A DNA stretch of 64,000 bases, taken from assembly GCF_000718555.1 (NCBI RefSeq), contig NZ_JOAN01000009.1:1-64000 (forward strand). The letters run 5' to 3'. Both the position numbers and the translations under genes were made by a program. The first letter of the stretch is position 1. Each line of letters starts with the position of its first letter. The DNA comes from Micromonospora chokoriensis (GTDB lineage Bacteria > Actinomycetota > Actinomycetes > Mycobacteriales > Micromonosporaceae). A model generated the notes under the pieces. The model worked only from the letters and a program-made list of their open reading frames with translations, searched no databases and had not been told where the DNA came from. Positions 27,844 to 36,205 of this stretch are shown in pieces.

Positions 27844-29010
27844 ATGCGAACAGGTGTCTGGCTGGTAGGAGCGCGCGGTTCAGTCGCGACCACCAGCATC
27901 GTCGGGGGGCTCGCGCTGCGGGCCGGCCTGGCCGGGCCCACCGGCTGCGTCACCGAGCTTCCCGAGCTGCGCGGCCCGGCCCTGCCGGCCTTCGCCGACC
28001 TGGTCTTCGGCGGGCACGACGTGGCGACCACCCCACTGTGCAAGCGCGCCGAGGCCCTCGCCGACGCCGGTGTCATCCCCTGGCGTCTGGTCGCCGCGCT
28101 CCGCGACGAGCTGGGCGTGGTCGATCAGGAGCTGCGCCCCGCGCCGGCCGGCACCACCCAGGCCGATCGGGCCGCCGCCGTGGTCCGCGACCTCACCAGC
28201 TTCCGCGAGCGGCACGAGCTGGACCGGGTGGTGGTGGTCAACGTCTCCGCCACCGAGCCAGCCCCTGCACCGCACCCCGGGCACGCCGACCCGGCCGCGC
28301 TGCGCGTCGCCCTCGACGGTCCGGACGAGGTGCTGCCGGTCAGCTCCCTCTACGCGTACGCGGCACTGCTTGCCGGCTGCCCGTACGTCGACTTCACCCC
28401 GTCCACCGGGCTGCGGCTGCCGGCGCTGGCCGCGCTGGCCGACGAGGCCCGACTGCCGTACGCCGGGCACGACGGCAAGACCGGGGAGACCCTGGTCAAG
28501 TCGGTGCTCGCGCCGATGTTCGCGATGCGCAACCTGGCCGTGGGCTCCTGGTCCGGGGTCAACCTGCTCGGCGGTGGCGACGGCGCCACCCTCGCCGACC
28601 CGGCCGCGAACGCGGCGAAGGTGCAGAGCAAGCAGCGGGTGCTCGGCGAGACGCTGGGCTACGTCCCGCAGGGCGGCACCCGCATCGAGTACGTCGAGGA
28701 CCTGGGCGACTTCAAGACCGCCTGGGATCTGATCACCTTCACCGGCTTCCTCGGCACCGGCATGCGGATGGAGTTCACCTGGCACGGCTGCGACTCCGCG
28801 CTGGCCGCGCCGCTGGTGCTCGACCTGGCCCGGCTCACCGCCGCCGCGCACGCCGCCGGGCTGGTGGGGCCGCTGGCCGACCTGGGCTTCTTCTTCAAGG
28901 ACCCGCTCGGCTCGCCCACCCACTCGCTGGGCGAGCAGTGGGCCCAGCTGGTCACCTTCACCCGGCAACTGCACGACGGCGCGGACGGTGCCCATGACAA
29001 CGTTGGCTGA
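27844..29010 (+). CDS. Myo-inositol-1-phosphate synthase-like cyclase heading an ebo-type cluster
   Basis: The 388-residue protein has the NAD-binding start GVWLVGARGSVATTSIVGG and, near residues 210-235, the catalytic block GHDGKTGETLVKSVLAPMF followed by 'SWSGVNLLGGGDGATLADP', which matches the K-S-L / N-x-x-G-x-x-D-G pattern of inositol-3-phosphate synthases. Such enzymes cyclise glucose 6-phosphate through oxidation, aldol closure and reduction. It differs from housekeeping actinobacterial Ino1 in sequence and context, so its substrate may be another sugar phosphate. ATG 27844 follows GGGGAAGGAG. The next gene begins inside it, making this the first cistron of an eight-gene operon. Confidence 0.82.
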   Translation: MRTGVWLVGARGSVATTSIVGGLALRAGLAGPTGCVTELPELRGPALPAFADLVFGGHDVATTPLCKRAEALADAGVIPWRLVAALRDELGVVDQELRPAPAGTTQADRAAAVVRDLTSFRERHELDRVVVVNVSATEPAPAPHPGHADPAALRVALDGPDEVLPVSSLYAYAALLAGCPYVDFTPSTGLRLPALAALADEARLPYAGHDGKTGETLVKSVLAPMFAMRNLAVGSWSGVNLLGGGDGATLADPAANAAKVQSKQRVLGETLGYVPQGGTRIEYVEDLGDFKTAWDLITFTGFLGTGMRMEFTWHGCDSALAAPLVLDLARLTAAAHAAGLVGPLADLGFFFKDPLGSPTHSLGEQWAQLVTFTRQLHDGADGAHDNVG

Positions 29011-29848
29011 TCTCGCCGAGCTGGTTCGGGCGCCGGCCGCGCTCTCGGTGCCCGGTGACGTGATCGCCGGGGCTGCGGCGTCCGGCGCGTTGAGCCCGCG
29101 TACCCCTGCCCTGGCCGGCGCTTCGGTGCTGCTCTACTGGGCCGGCATGGCCGCCAACGACTGGGCCGACCGACGCCTGGACGCCGAGGAACGGCCCGAG
29201 CGGCCGATCCCCAGCGGTCGGGTCACCCCGGCCGCCGCGGTCGGTCTCGCGGCTGGCCTCACGGCCGCCGGCGTGGGCCTGGCCGCCGCCGTGGGCGGTC
29301 GCCGCGCCGCCGCGCTCGCCGTGCCGCTGGCCGCCACCATCTGGGGGTACGACCTGCTGGCGAAGAACACCGCCGCCGGCCCGGCCGTGATGGCCGCCTG
29401 CCGAGGGCTGGACGTGCTGCTCGGCGCGTCCGGCGGCCGGTTGACCCGGGCGTTGCCGGCGGCGGCAACAGTCGCCGCGCACACCTGGACGGTCACCGCG
29501 CTGTCCCGCCGCGAGGTCACCGGCGCCGACGCCGCCCTGCCGATGCGCACCCTCGCCGGCACCGCCGTGGTCGCCGCCAGCGCGGCCGTCACCGCCCCTC
29601 GGCGGGTTGGGGCGCTGCCCGCCGTGCTGGCCGGTTGGTACGCCGCTCGGTACGGCGCGGCCCAGGTCGAGGTTGTCCGGGACCCGTCTGCCGGGCGGGT
29701 CCGTGCCGCCGTCGGCGCCGGGATCACCGGGTTGCCCGCCCTGCAGGGGGCGCTCACCGCGCGAGGTGGAGCAGGTCTGCTCGGGGTGGCCGTCGCGGCG
29801 GCCGCGCCGCTGGGGCGACTGCTGGCCCGGAAGGTCTCGCCGACATGA
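28994..29848 (+). CDS. eboC: UbiA-family prenyltransferase, EboC-like
   Basis: The 284-residue membrane protein has the first UbiA aspartate motif NDWADRRLDAEERPERPIPSG, which binds prenyl diphosphate through magnesium, and a weaker second motif around WGYDLLAKNTAAG. About eight hydrophobic segments are predictable. UbiA enzymes move a prenyl group onto an aromatic ring, sugar or other acceptor in the membrane. In ebo clusters the UbiA member is EboC. ATG 28994 lies 17 bp inside the preceding gene. A polyprenyl diphosphate synthase in the same operon would supply the donor. Confidence 0.85.
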   Translation: MTTLADLAELVRAPAALSVPGDVIAGAAASGALSPRTPALAGASVLLYWAGMAANDWADRRLDAEERPERPIPSGRVTPAAAVGLAAGLTAAGVGLAAAVGGRRAAALAVPLAATIWGYDLLAKNTAAGPAVMAACRGLDVLLGASGGRLTRALPAAATVAAHTWTVTALSRREVTGADAALPMRTLAGTAVVAASAAVTAPRRVGALPAVLAGWYAARYGAAQVEVVRDPSAGRVRAAVGAGITGLPALQGALTARGGAGLLGVAVAAAAPLGRLLARKVSPT

Positions 29849-30789
29849 GCGTCCCCGCCCCCCGGTCGGCCGCCGACTCCACGACGCTGCGCTTCGGGTA
29901 CGGCACCAACGGCTTCGCCAACCACCGGCTCGACGACGCGCTCGCCGTCATCGCCGATCTCGGCTACGACGGGGTGGCGCTCACCCTGGACCACGACCAC
30001 CTGGACCCGTTCGCGCCTGGGCTGACCCGCCGGGTCGCTGCGGTCGGTAAACGGTTGGCATCGCTGGGCCTGGCGGTGGTCATCGAGACCGGGGCCCGTT
30101 ACCTGCTCGACCCGTGGCAGAAGCACGCCCCGACGTTGCTGCACGACGACCCGACCCGGCGGATCGAGTTCCTGCGCCGGGCCGTGCGGATCGGGGCCGA
30201 CCTGGGCGCGGAGGCGGTGTCGTTCTGGGCCGGTGTCCGTCCCGAGGCGGTGTCACCGCAGTGCGCCTGGGACCGGCTGGTGGCCGGCTGCGCCACAGTG
30301 GTCGACGCGGCCGAGGCTGCCGGCGTCACCCTCGGCTTCGAGCCGGAGCCGGGGATGCTGGTGCAGGACATCGCCGACTGGCGTCGGCTGCACGCCGCAC
30401 TCGGCAACCCGGCCCGGTTCGGCATCACCCTCGACATCGGCCACTGTCGGTGCCTGGAGCCCTGGCCGGTGCCGCAGTGCGTCGCCGAGGTGGCCGGGCA
30501 CCTGGTCAACGTGCAGATCGACGACATGCGCCGAGGCGTGCACGAGCACCTGGAGTTCGGCGTCGGCGAGATCGACTTCCCGCCGGTGCTGGCCGCGCTG
30601 CGCGACGCCGGCTACCGCGGCCTGGTCGCCGTCGAGCTGCCCCGGGACTCGCACGCCGCGCCTGCCGTGGCCGCCCGGTCGATCGAGTTCCTGCGCGCCG
30701 CCGCGACCACCGATTGCCACCCTGCCAGCACCCTTTGCTCTGCACCCGCCGAGGCGACACCCGCCGAAGGGGCCCCGGTGCAGATATAG
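29845..30789 (+). CDS. Xylose-isomerase-like TIM-barrel protein of the ebo-type cluster
   Basis: The 314-residue protein is a sugar phosphate isomerase/epimerase family TIM barrel: 'FGYGTNGFANHRLDDALAVIADLGYDGV' start, then FEPEPGM, 'FGITLDIGHCRCLEP', VQIDDMRRGVHEH and VAVELPRDSH, which supply the His/Glu/Asp metal ligands of the fold. ATG overlaps the stop of the prenyltransferase gene. The last 25 or so residues (after about 290) are read from a palindromic repeat that has inserted at the 3' end, so the ancestral protein was probably shorter. It sits between EboC and EboA, a place not taken by the classical EboA-F set. Confidence 0.82.
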   Translation: MSVPAPRSAADSTTLRFGYGTNGFANHRLDDALAVIADLGYDGVALTLDHDHLDPFAPGLTRRVAAVGKRLASLGLAVVIETGARYLLDPWQKHAPTLLHDDPTRRIEFLRRAVRIGADLGAEAVSFWAGVRPEAVSPQCAWDRLVAGCATVVDAAEAAGVTLGFEPEPGMLVQDIADWRRLHAALGNPARFGITLDIGHCRCLEPWPVPQCVAEVAGHLVNVQIDDMRRGVHEHLEFGVGEIDFPPVLAALRDAGYRGLVAVELPRDSHAAPAVAARSIEFLRAAATTDCHPASTLCSAPAEATPAEGAPVQI

Positions 30790-30806
30790 GTGCAGAGCAA
30801 AGGGTG
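30729..30806. repeat. Perfect 18-bp inverted repeat at the end of the TIM-barrel gene
   Basis: CACCCTTTGCTCTGCACC at 30729-30746 is exactly inverted as GGTGCAGAGCAAAGGGTG at 30789-30806. The left arm and loop are translated as the C-terminal tail of the TIM-barrel protein; its stop codon TAG lies at the edge of the right arm. It has the form of the dispersed palindromes seen elsewhere in the window. Confidence 0.85.
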
Positions 30807-30844
30807 GCGGGGCACCGGCGAGCAGCACAAGGGGAGGAGACGGG

Positions 30845-31453
30845 ATGACACCGGATTCACTACGGGCCGCGCTGCGAGGCGTACCCGATCCCGATTGGCT
30901 GGACACGGCGCTGCGCCGGGTCGCGGCCGAGCCCACCGCGATCACCCGGCTCTTCCCCACCGTCGGCCGGCGCTGCGGTCGGGCCGCGCTGCCCGACGCC
31001 CCTGGCTGGACCGCCGACGACGCGGCCCGGGTGCTGCTGCTCACCAGCCTGCCCGACGAGCACGCGACATACGCCGAGCGCCTCTACCAGCACGGTGACG
31101 CGGCCGAACGACGAGCCGTGCTGCGGGCCCTGCCGCTGCTGCCGATCGGCGCCGCCGGGGTTCCGTTGCTGCACGACGCGATCCGCACCAACGACACCCG
31201 GCTGGTCGCCGCCGCACTCGGGCCGTACGCCCGGCACCTCGACCCGGCCGCCTGGCGACAGGCGGTGCTCAAGTGCGTGTTCAGCGGCGTACCCCTGGCC
31301 GCCGTCGCCGACCTGGACGCCCGGGCCGACGGCGAGCTGGCCGCGATGCTGGCCGCGCTGGCCGCCGAACGGCACGCTGCCGGCCGGGATCTGCCCGCCG
31401 ACGCCACCGACCTGCTCCACCGGCTCACCGCCGCACTGCCCCGGGAGGCGTGA
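30845..31453 (+). CDS. eboA: EboA family metabolite-traffic protein
   Basis: The 202-residue soluble, helical protein matches the EboA domain: 'WLDTALRRVAAEPTAITRLFPTVGRRCGR', 'DDAARVLLLTSLP', 'YQHGDAAERRAVLRALPLLP' and the closing 'RTNDTRLVAAALGPYARHLDPAAWRQAVLKCVFSGVPL' segment, which is very characteristic. EboA has no known activity. ebo clusters are reported to help move secondary-metabolite precursors across the membrane, as for scytonemin in cyanobacteria. ATG 30845 follows GGGGAGGAG. The stop directly abuts the next start codon. Confidence 0.85.
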   Translation: MTPDSLRAALRGVPDPDWLDTALRRVAAEPTAITRLFPTVGRRCGRAALPDAPGWTADDAARVLLLTSLPDEHATYAERLYQHGDAAERRAVLRALPLLPIGAAGVPLLHDAIRTNDTRLVAAALGPYARHLDPAAWRQAVLKCVFSGVPLAAVADLDARADGELAAMLAALAAERHAAGRDLPADATDLLHRLTAALPREA

Positions 31454-32311
31454 ATGCGCATCTTCGACCCCCACATCCACATGACCTCACGCACCACCGA
31501 CGACTACGAACGGATGGCCGCCGCCGGAGTACGCGCGGTGGTGGAGCCGGCGTTCTGGCTGGGCCAGCCGCGCACCAGCGCCGCCTCGTTCACCGACTAC
31601 TTCGACTCGCTGATCGGCTGGGAGCCGTTTCGGGCCGGGCAGTTCGGGGTGCGGCACTTCGCCACCGTGGCGCTGAACCCGAAGGAGGCCAACGACCCGC
31701 GCTGCCGCCCGGTCCTCGACCTGCTGCCCCGCTATCTGGACAAGGACGCGGTGGTGGCGGTCGGCGAGATCGGGTACGACTCGATGACGCCCGAGGAGGA
31801 CGAGGCGTTCGCGGCGCAGCTCGCCCTCGCGGTGGCGTACGACCTGCCGGCACTCGTGCACACCCCGCACCGGGACAAGGCGCGCGGCTGCGAGCGGACC
31901 CTCGCCGTGGTCGCCGAATCGGGCATCGACGCGGGCCGGGTGGTCGTCGACCATCTCAACGAGGTGACCGTCAAGCTGGTCCGCGACAGCGGCTGCTGGC
32001 TGGGCTTCTCCATCTACCCGGACACCAAGATGACCCCGCAGCGGATGGTGGAGCTGCTGCGCGAGTACGGCACCGAACGGATGCTTGTCAACTCGGCGGC
32101 CGACTGGGGGCGCTCCGACCCGCTGCTGACCCGGGCCACCGGCGAGGCGATGCTGCTGGCCGGCTTCAGCGACGACGACGTCGACAAGGTGCTGTGGCGA
32201 AACCCGGTGGAGTTCTACGGGCAGTCCGGGCGGCTCGACCTCAGCGACCTGGACGTCGCCGTCGCCGTGGACCCGCAGACCGGCAACTCGATCCTGCGCG
32301 GCGGCAGCTGA
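31454..32311 (+). CDS. eboB: EboB, TatD-like metal-dependent hydrolase
   Basis: The 285-residue amidohydrolase-fold protein starts with MRIFDPHIHMTSRTTDDYER, carrying the HxH metal site, and continues with VAVGEIGYDSMTPEED, LPALVHTPHRDK and VVVDHLNEVTVKL, giving the other metal ligands expected of a TatD-type barrel. EboB proteins form their own branch of this superfamily; the substrate is unknown. It starts immediately after the EboA stop and shares one base with the next start. Confidence 0.87.
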   Translation: MRIFDPHIHMTSRTTDDYERMAAAGVRAVVEPAFWLGQPRTSAASFTDYFDSLIGWEPFRAGQFGVRHFATVALNPKEANDPRCRPVLDLLPRYLDKDAVVAVGEIGYDSMTPEEDEAFAAQLALAVAYDLPALVHTPHRDKARGCERTLAVVAESGIDAGRVVVDHLNEVTVKLVRDSGCWLGFSIYPDTKMTPQRMVELLREYGTERMLVNSAADWGRSDPLLTRATGEAMLLAGFSDDDVDKVLWRNPVEFYGQSGRLDLSDLDVAVAVDPQTGNSILRGGS

Positions 32312-33510
32312 TGCGGCTGCGACATCCCGGCGGCGACACCGTCCACCTCGGCTACTGCACAAACGTGCACCCGGCCGAGGACCTCGCCGGCATCCTTGGT
32401 CAACTGGACACCTACGCCGTGCCGGTCCGCGAGGCGCTCGGCAGCGACCTGCTCGGGCTGGGCCTGTGGTTGGCCGCCCCGGTCGCCGCCGAGTTGGCCG
32501 CCGACCCGACGCTGCGCCGCCGGTTGCGCACCGAGCTGGACGCGCGCGGGCTGGAGGTGGTCACCCTCAACGGCTTCCCGTACGCGGCCTTCCAGGCGCC
32601 CGTGGTCAAGCAGGACGTGTACCACCCGGACTGGACCACCGAGCAGCGCCTGACGTACACCCTTGATCTGGCCCGGATCCTCGCCGACCTGCTGCCCGAC
32701 GACGCCGCCCGGGGTTCGATCTCGACCCTGCCGCTGGCCTGGCGTCAACCGTGGGACGCCGGCCGGGCCGACGCGGCCCGCCGCCGGCTGGACCAGTTGG
32801 CCGCCGGCCTGGCCACGGTGCAGAGCGACACCGGCCGCGAGGTGCGCATCGCCTTCGAGCCGGAGCCCGGCTGTGTCGTGGAGAGCACCGGTCAGGCCGC
32901 CGAACTGCTCTCCGGGATGGACACCGATCGCCTCGGCGTCTGCCTCGACCTGGCCCACCTGGCCTGCGCGTGGGAGGAGCCGGCCGAGGCGCTGCACCGA
33001 CTGCGGGCGGCCGGGCTGCCGGTGGTGAAGGTGCAGGTCTCGGCCGCCGTCGAGGCCGCCGACCCGGAGGGTGGGGCGGAGGCGTTGCGCCGCTGGGTGG
33101 AGCCCCGTTTCCTGCACCAGACCCGGGGCGCCGGCTGCGCCGGTCTGGCCGACCCGGCCGACCCGGCGTACGCGGCCGACGACCTGGACGAGGCGCTGGA
33201 CCGGGCGTTGCCCGGCCCGTGGCGGGTGCACTACCACGTGCCGCTGCACGCCCCACCCGAGGAACCGCTCGGCTCGACTCTGCCGGTGCTCCGCGCGGCC
33301 CTGAGAGCGCTCTTCGACGGGCCGACCGCCGGCTGCGACCACCTCGACGTCGAGACGTACACCTGGGGGGTGCTGCCGGCCGCACGACGGCCCGGCACCG
33401 ACGCGGAGCTGGCCGCCGGCATCGCCGCGGAGCTGGCCTTCGCCCGAGACGAACTGGTCGGCCTCGGCCTGACCGCGCAGCGATCCGCGACGATGGGGGT
33501 GACCCGATGA
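32311..33510 (+). CDS. eboE: EboE metabolite-traffic protein (TIM barrel)
   Basis: The 399-residue protein begins LGYCTNVHPAEDLAGILGQL, the recognisable start of the EboE family, and has a xylose-isomerase-like barrel with 'VVTLNGFPYAAFQAPVVKQDVY', FEPEPGCVVE, VCLDLAHLACAWEEP and a late 'HYHVPLHAPP' and 'CDHLDVETYTWGVLP' pair of motifs. These conserved His/Glu/Asp residues suggest metal-dependent chemistry on a polyol or sugar. Coupling is tight on both sides (TGATG upstream, ATGA downstream). Confidence 0.88.
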   Translation: MRLRHPGGDTVHLGYCTNVHPAEDLAGILGQLDTYAVPVREALGSDLLGLGLWLAAPVAAELAADPTLRRRLRTELDARGLEVVTLNGFPYAAFQAPVVKQDVYHPDWTTEQRLTYTLDLARILADLLPDDAARGSISTLPLAWRQPWDAGRADAARRRLDQLAAGLATVQSDTGREVRIAFEPEPGCVVESTGQAAELLSGMDTDRLGVCLDLAHLACAWEEPAEALHRLRAAGLPVVKVQVSAAVEAADPEGGAEALRRWVEPRFLHQTRGAGCAGLADPADPAYAADDLDEALDRALPGPWRVHYHVPLHAPPEEPLGSTLPVLRAALRALFDGPTAGCDHLDVETYTWGVLPAARRPGTDAELAAGIAAELAFARDELVGLGLTAQRSATMGVTR

Positions 33511-34922
33511 GCCGGCGACTGGTGGTGCTCGACGTGGTGGGGTTGACGCCCCGACTACTGGCGCACATGCCGCGACTGCGAGGGGTCGCCGACGGCGGCT
33601 TCCGGGCCGAGCTGGGCACCGTGCTGCCCGCCGTGACCTGCTCGGTGCAGTCCACCTTCCTCACCGGCGAGCCGCCCAGCGGGCACGGGATCGTCGGCAA
33701 CGGGTGGTATTTCCGGGAGTTGGGTGAGGTGTTGCTGTGGCGGCAGCACAACGCGCTGGTCGGCGGGGAGAAGCTCTGGCAGGCGGCCCGCAAGGCCGAG
33801 CCGGGCTACACCGTCGCCAACGTCTGCTGGTGGTACGCCATGGGAGCGGACGTCGACTGGACGGTCACCCCCCGCCCGGTCTACTACGCCGACGGGCGTA
33901 AGGAACCGGACTGCTACACCGACCCGCCGGAGCTGCACGACGCGCTCACCGGGCGGCTCGGCACGTTCCCGCTCTTCACCTACTGGGGGCCGACGGCCGG
34001 GTTGCCGTCGTCTCGGTGGATCTGCCAGGCGGCCGAGCAGCTCCTCGCCGACGTGTCGCCCGACCTGACGTTGGTCTACGTTCCGCACCTGGACTACGAC
34101 CTGCAACGCTTCGGTCCCTCGTCGGCCCAGGCCGCTGCCGCCGCCGCCGAGCTGGACGTGGTGCTCGGCCCGCTGCTGGACGCCGCTCGGGCGCGGGACG
34201 CCACGGTGGTGGTGCTCTCCGAGTACGGCATCACCGACGTGTCCCGGCCGGTCGACGTCAACCGGCTGCTGCGCGCCGAAGGGCTGCTGCGGGTGCACAC
34301 CCAGGCGGGCATGGAATACCTCGACCCGTGGACGTCGAAGGCGTTCGCGGTCGCCGACCACCAGATCGCGCACGTCTACGTCAAGGATCCGGCCGACGTG
34401 CCGGCGGTGGCGAAGCTCTGCGCCGGTCTGCCCGGGGTGGCCGAGGTGCTCGACGCCGACGGCAAGGCCGCGTACGGGCTGGACCATCCGCGCGCCGGTG
34501 AGCTGGTGTTGGTGGCCGAGCCGGATGCCTGGTTCACCTACTACTACTGGCTGGACGACGCCCGGGCACCGGACTTCGCCCGGCTCGTGGAAATTCACCG
34601 CAAACCCGGTTACGACCCGGCCGAGCTGTTCTTCGATCCGGCCAATCCCGGTGCCGCGAAAGCTCGGGCCGGGGTGGCCCTGGCCCGCAAGAAGCTCGGC
34701 ATGCGCTACCTGATGAGCGCGGTCGGCCTGGACGCCGGCGCGCAGGCGGTGCGGGGCTCGCACGGGCGGCTGCCGGACGATCCGGCGGACGCGCCGGTGC
34801 TGCTCTGCTCCGACCCGGCGGCGGCCCGGGACAAGATTGCGGCCACCGAGGTCAAGGCGCTGTTACTGGAGCTGGCCGGGCTGAGCCCCGGTGGCGCGGG
34901 CGGGTCGGGGGAGGTGGCATGA
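33507..34922 (+). CDS. eboF: EboF-like type I phosphodiesterase / nucleotide pyrophosphatase family protein
   Basis: The 471-residue alkaline-phosphatase-superfamily enzyme has the metal-binding start 'RRLVVLDVVGLTPRLL' and nucleophile region VLPAVTCSVQSTFLTGEPPSGHGIVGNGW, with the catalytic Thr in PAVTC. Later YVPHLDYDLQRFGP and VLSEYGITDV supply the second set of Asp/His ligands. It should release phosphate or cleave a phosphodiester from a pathway intermediate. It lacks a signal peptide. One rare TTA leucine codon lies at 34863-34865, the only other TTA I found besides that in ppdK. Start and stop both overlap neighbours by four bases. Confidence 0.85.
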   Translation: MSRRLVVLDVVGLTPRLLAHMPRLRGVADGGFRAELGTVLPAVTCSVQSTFLTGEPPSGHGIVGNGWYFRELGEVLLWRQHNALVGGEKLWQAARKAEPGYTVANVCWWYAMGADVDWTVTPRPVYYADGRKEPDCYTDPPELHDALTGRLGTFPLFTYWGPTAGLPSSRWICQAAEQLLADVSPDLTLVYVPHLDYDLQRFGPSSAQAAAAAAELDVVLGPLLDAARARDATVVVLSEYGITDVSRPVDVNRLLRAEGLLRVHTQAGMEYLDPWTSKAFAVADHQIAHVYVKDPADVPAVAKLCAGLPGVAEVLDADGKAAYGLDHPRAGELVLVAEPDAWFTYYYWLDDARAPDFARLVEIHRKPGYDPAELFFDPANPGAAKARAGVALARKKLGMRYLMSAVGLDAGAQAVRGSHGRLPDDPADAPVLLCSDPAAARDKIAATEVKALLLELAGLSPGGAGGSGEVA

Positions 34923-35986
34923 CGGTCGTCGTCGCGCCCACCGACGCCAGCGAGCTGCGGGCGCGCTTCGACGCGGAGCTGGCCGGGTTTCTCGACCGGC
35001 AGGGCCCGGACTGGCCGGACGGTGCGCCGCGCGGGGTGTTCACCGCGCTGCAACGATTCGTGCTGGCCGGTGGGAAGCGACTACGACCGCTCTTCTGCTA
35101 CTGGGGCTGGCGCGGCGCGGGGGCGGCCGACGGCACCCCGATCGTGGTGGCGGCGGCGGCCCTGGAGCTGTTCCACGCGTTCGCGCTGATCCACGACGAC
35201 ATCCTGGACGGCAGTGACCGCCGTCGGGGTGAGCCGTCGGTGCACCGGCTCTTCGCCGACCTGCACGCCCGCTCGTCGTGGCGCGGTGACCCCGAGGCGT
35301 ACGGCCGCAACACCGCGCTGCTCTGCGGGGATCTCTGCGCCGCCTGGTCGGATCAGATGTTCCACGAGTGCGGGCTGAGCACCGAGGAGGTGCACCGGGG
35401 GTACAGCGTGTTCGCGCTGATGCGTACCGAGGTGATCGCGGGGGAGTACCTGGACCTGGTCTCGGGCGTGGGTGACGGCTCGGTGGCCAGCGCGCTCACC
35501 GTGATCCGGATGAAGGCTGCCAGGTACACGGTCACCCGGCCGTTGCAGATCGGCGCGGCCCTGGCCGGCGCGGAGCCGGAGCTGATCGCCGCGCTGGGCG
35601 AGTTCGGTGACCCGCTGGGCGACGCGTTCCAGCTCCGCGACGACGTTCTGGGCGTGTTCGGCGACCCGGCGGTCACCGGCAAGTCTGTCCTCGACGACCT
35701 GCGTGAGGGCAAGCCCACGGTCATGATGGCGCTGGCCCGCAGCGCCGCCGACCGGCCGCAGACCGTCCGGTTGCGGGAGCTGTTCGGCAACCCGGCGTTG
35801 GACGCCGAGGGCGCGGCGGAGCTGCGCGACATCATCGAGACGACCGGCGCTCGGGACCGGATCGAGCAGATGATCCGGGTCCGGACCGAGGCCGCGCTCT
35901 CCGCCCTGCAGAGCGCGATGGTGGGCGACGAGGCGCGCGCGGCCCTGGTTGCGCTGGCCGGGCAGGCCATCGACCGCCGCGCCTGA
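34919..35986 (+). CDS. Polyprenyl diphosphate synthase at the end of the ebo-type operon
   Basis: The 355-residue trans-isoprenyl diphosphate synthase has both aspartate motifs: the first as LIHDDILDGSDRRRG near residue 98 and the second as QLRDDVLGVFGD near residue 240, with GGKRLRP upstream. The two residues before the first motif are small or aliphatic rather than clearly chain-limiting, so the product could be C20 or longer; this is not decided by sequence alone. Its likely job is to make the prenyl donor for the EboC-type transferase in the same operon. Confidence 0.9.
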   Translation: MTVVVAPTDASELRARFDAELAGFLDRQGPDWPDGAPRGVFTALQRFVLAGGKRLRPLFCYWGWRGAGAADGTPIVVAAAALELFHAFALIHDDILDGSDRRRGEPSVHRLFADLHARSSWRGDPEAYGRNTALLCGDLCAAWSDQMFHECGLSTEEVHRGYSVFALMRTEVIAGEYLDLVSGVGDGSVASALTVIRMKAARYTVTRPLQIGAALAGAEPELIAALGEFGDPLGDAFQLRDDVLGVFGDPAVTGKSVLDDLREGKPTVMMALARSAADRPQTVRLRELFGNPALDAEGAAELRDIIETTGARDRIEQMIRVRTEAALSALQSAMVGDEARAALVALAGQAIDRRA

Positions 35987-35994
35987 CCGGCGAC

Positions 35995-36103
35995 TTTCGA
36001 TCAGATCGACAAAAGTTGATGCTGAACCACCGGAAGGTATGGACACATCGACACATGCGACTTAGTGTCGTGACCAACACGACAATGTTTCGTCGAGGTG
36101 AAC
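35995..36103 (+). promoter_or_regulatory. Promoter module of the sugar dehydrogenase gene (shared with 20808-20920)
   Basis: CTTTCGATCAGATCGACAAAAG forms an interrupted palindrome; GACAAAAGTT at 36008-36017 is followed after exactly 23 bases by GGACAC (36041-36046), then GTGTCG, ACACGAC and GTCGAGGTGAAC. The same blocks occur in front of the ROK gene. No other intergenic region I checked here has them. Confidence 0.65.
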
Positions 36104-36205
36104 CGGCGGCGCGGTAACCCATCGACCCCCACCATCACCGCTACGGCATCCGGCGCGACGGCGCGCGCCCGCCTGGCAGTCATTCGTCAGGAAGGGGCAG
36201 CAACG

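Noticed and set aside
27844..35986. A classical terpene or PKS/NRPS biosynthetic cluster
   Set aside because: A polyprenyl synthase and a UbiA protein are present, but there is no terpene cyclase, ketosynthase or condensation domain; the ebo-type reading explains all genes better.
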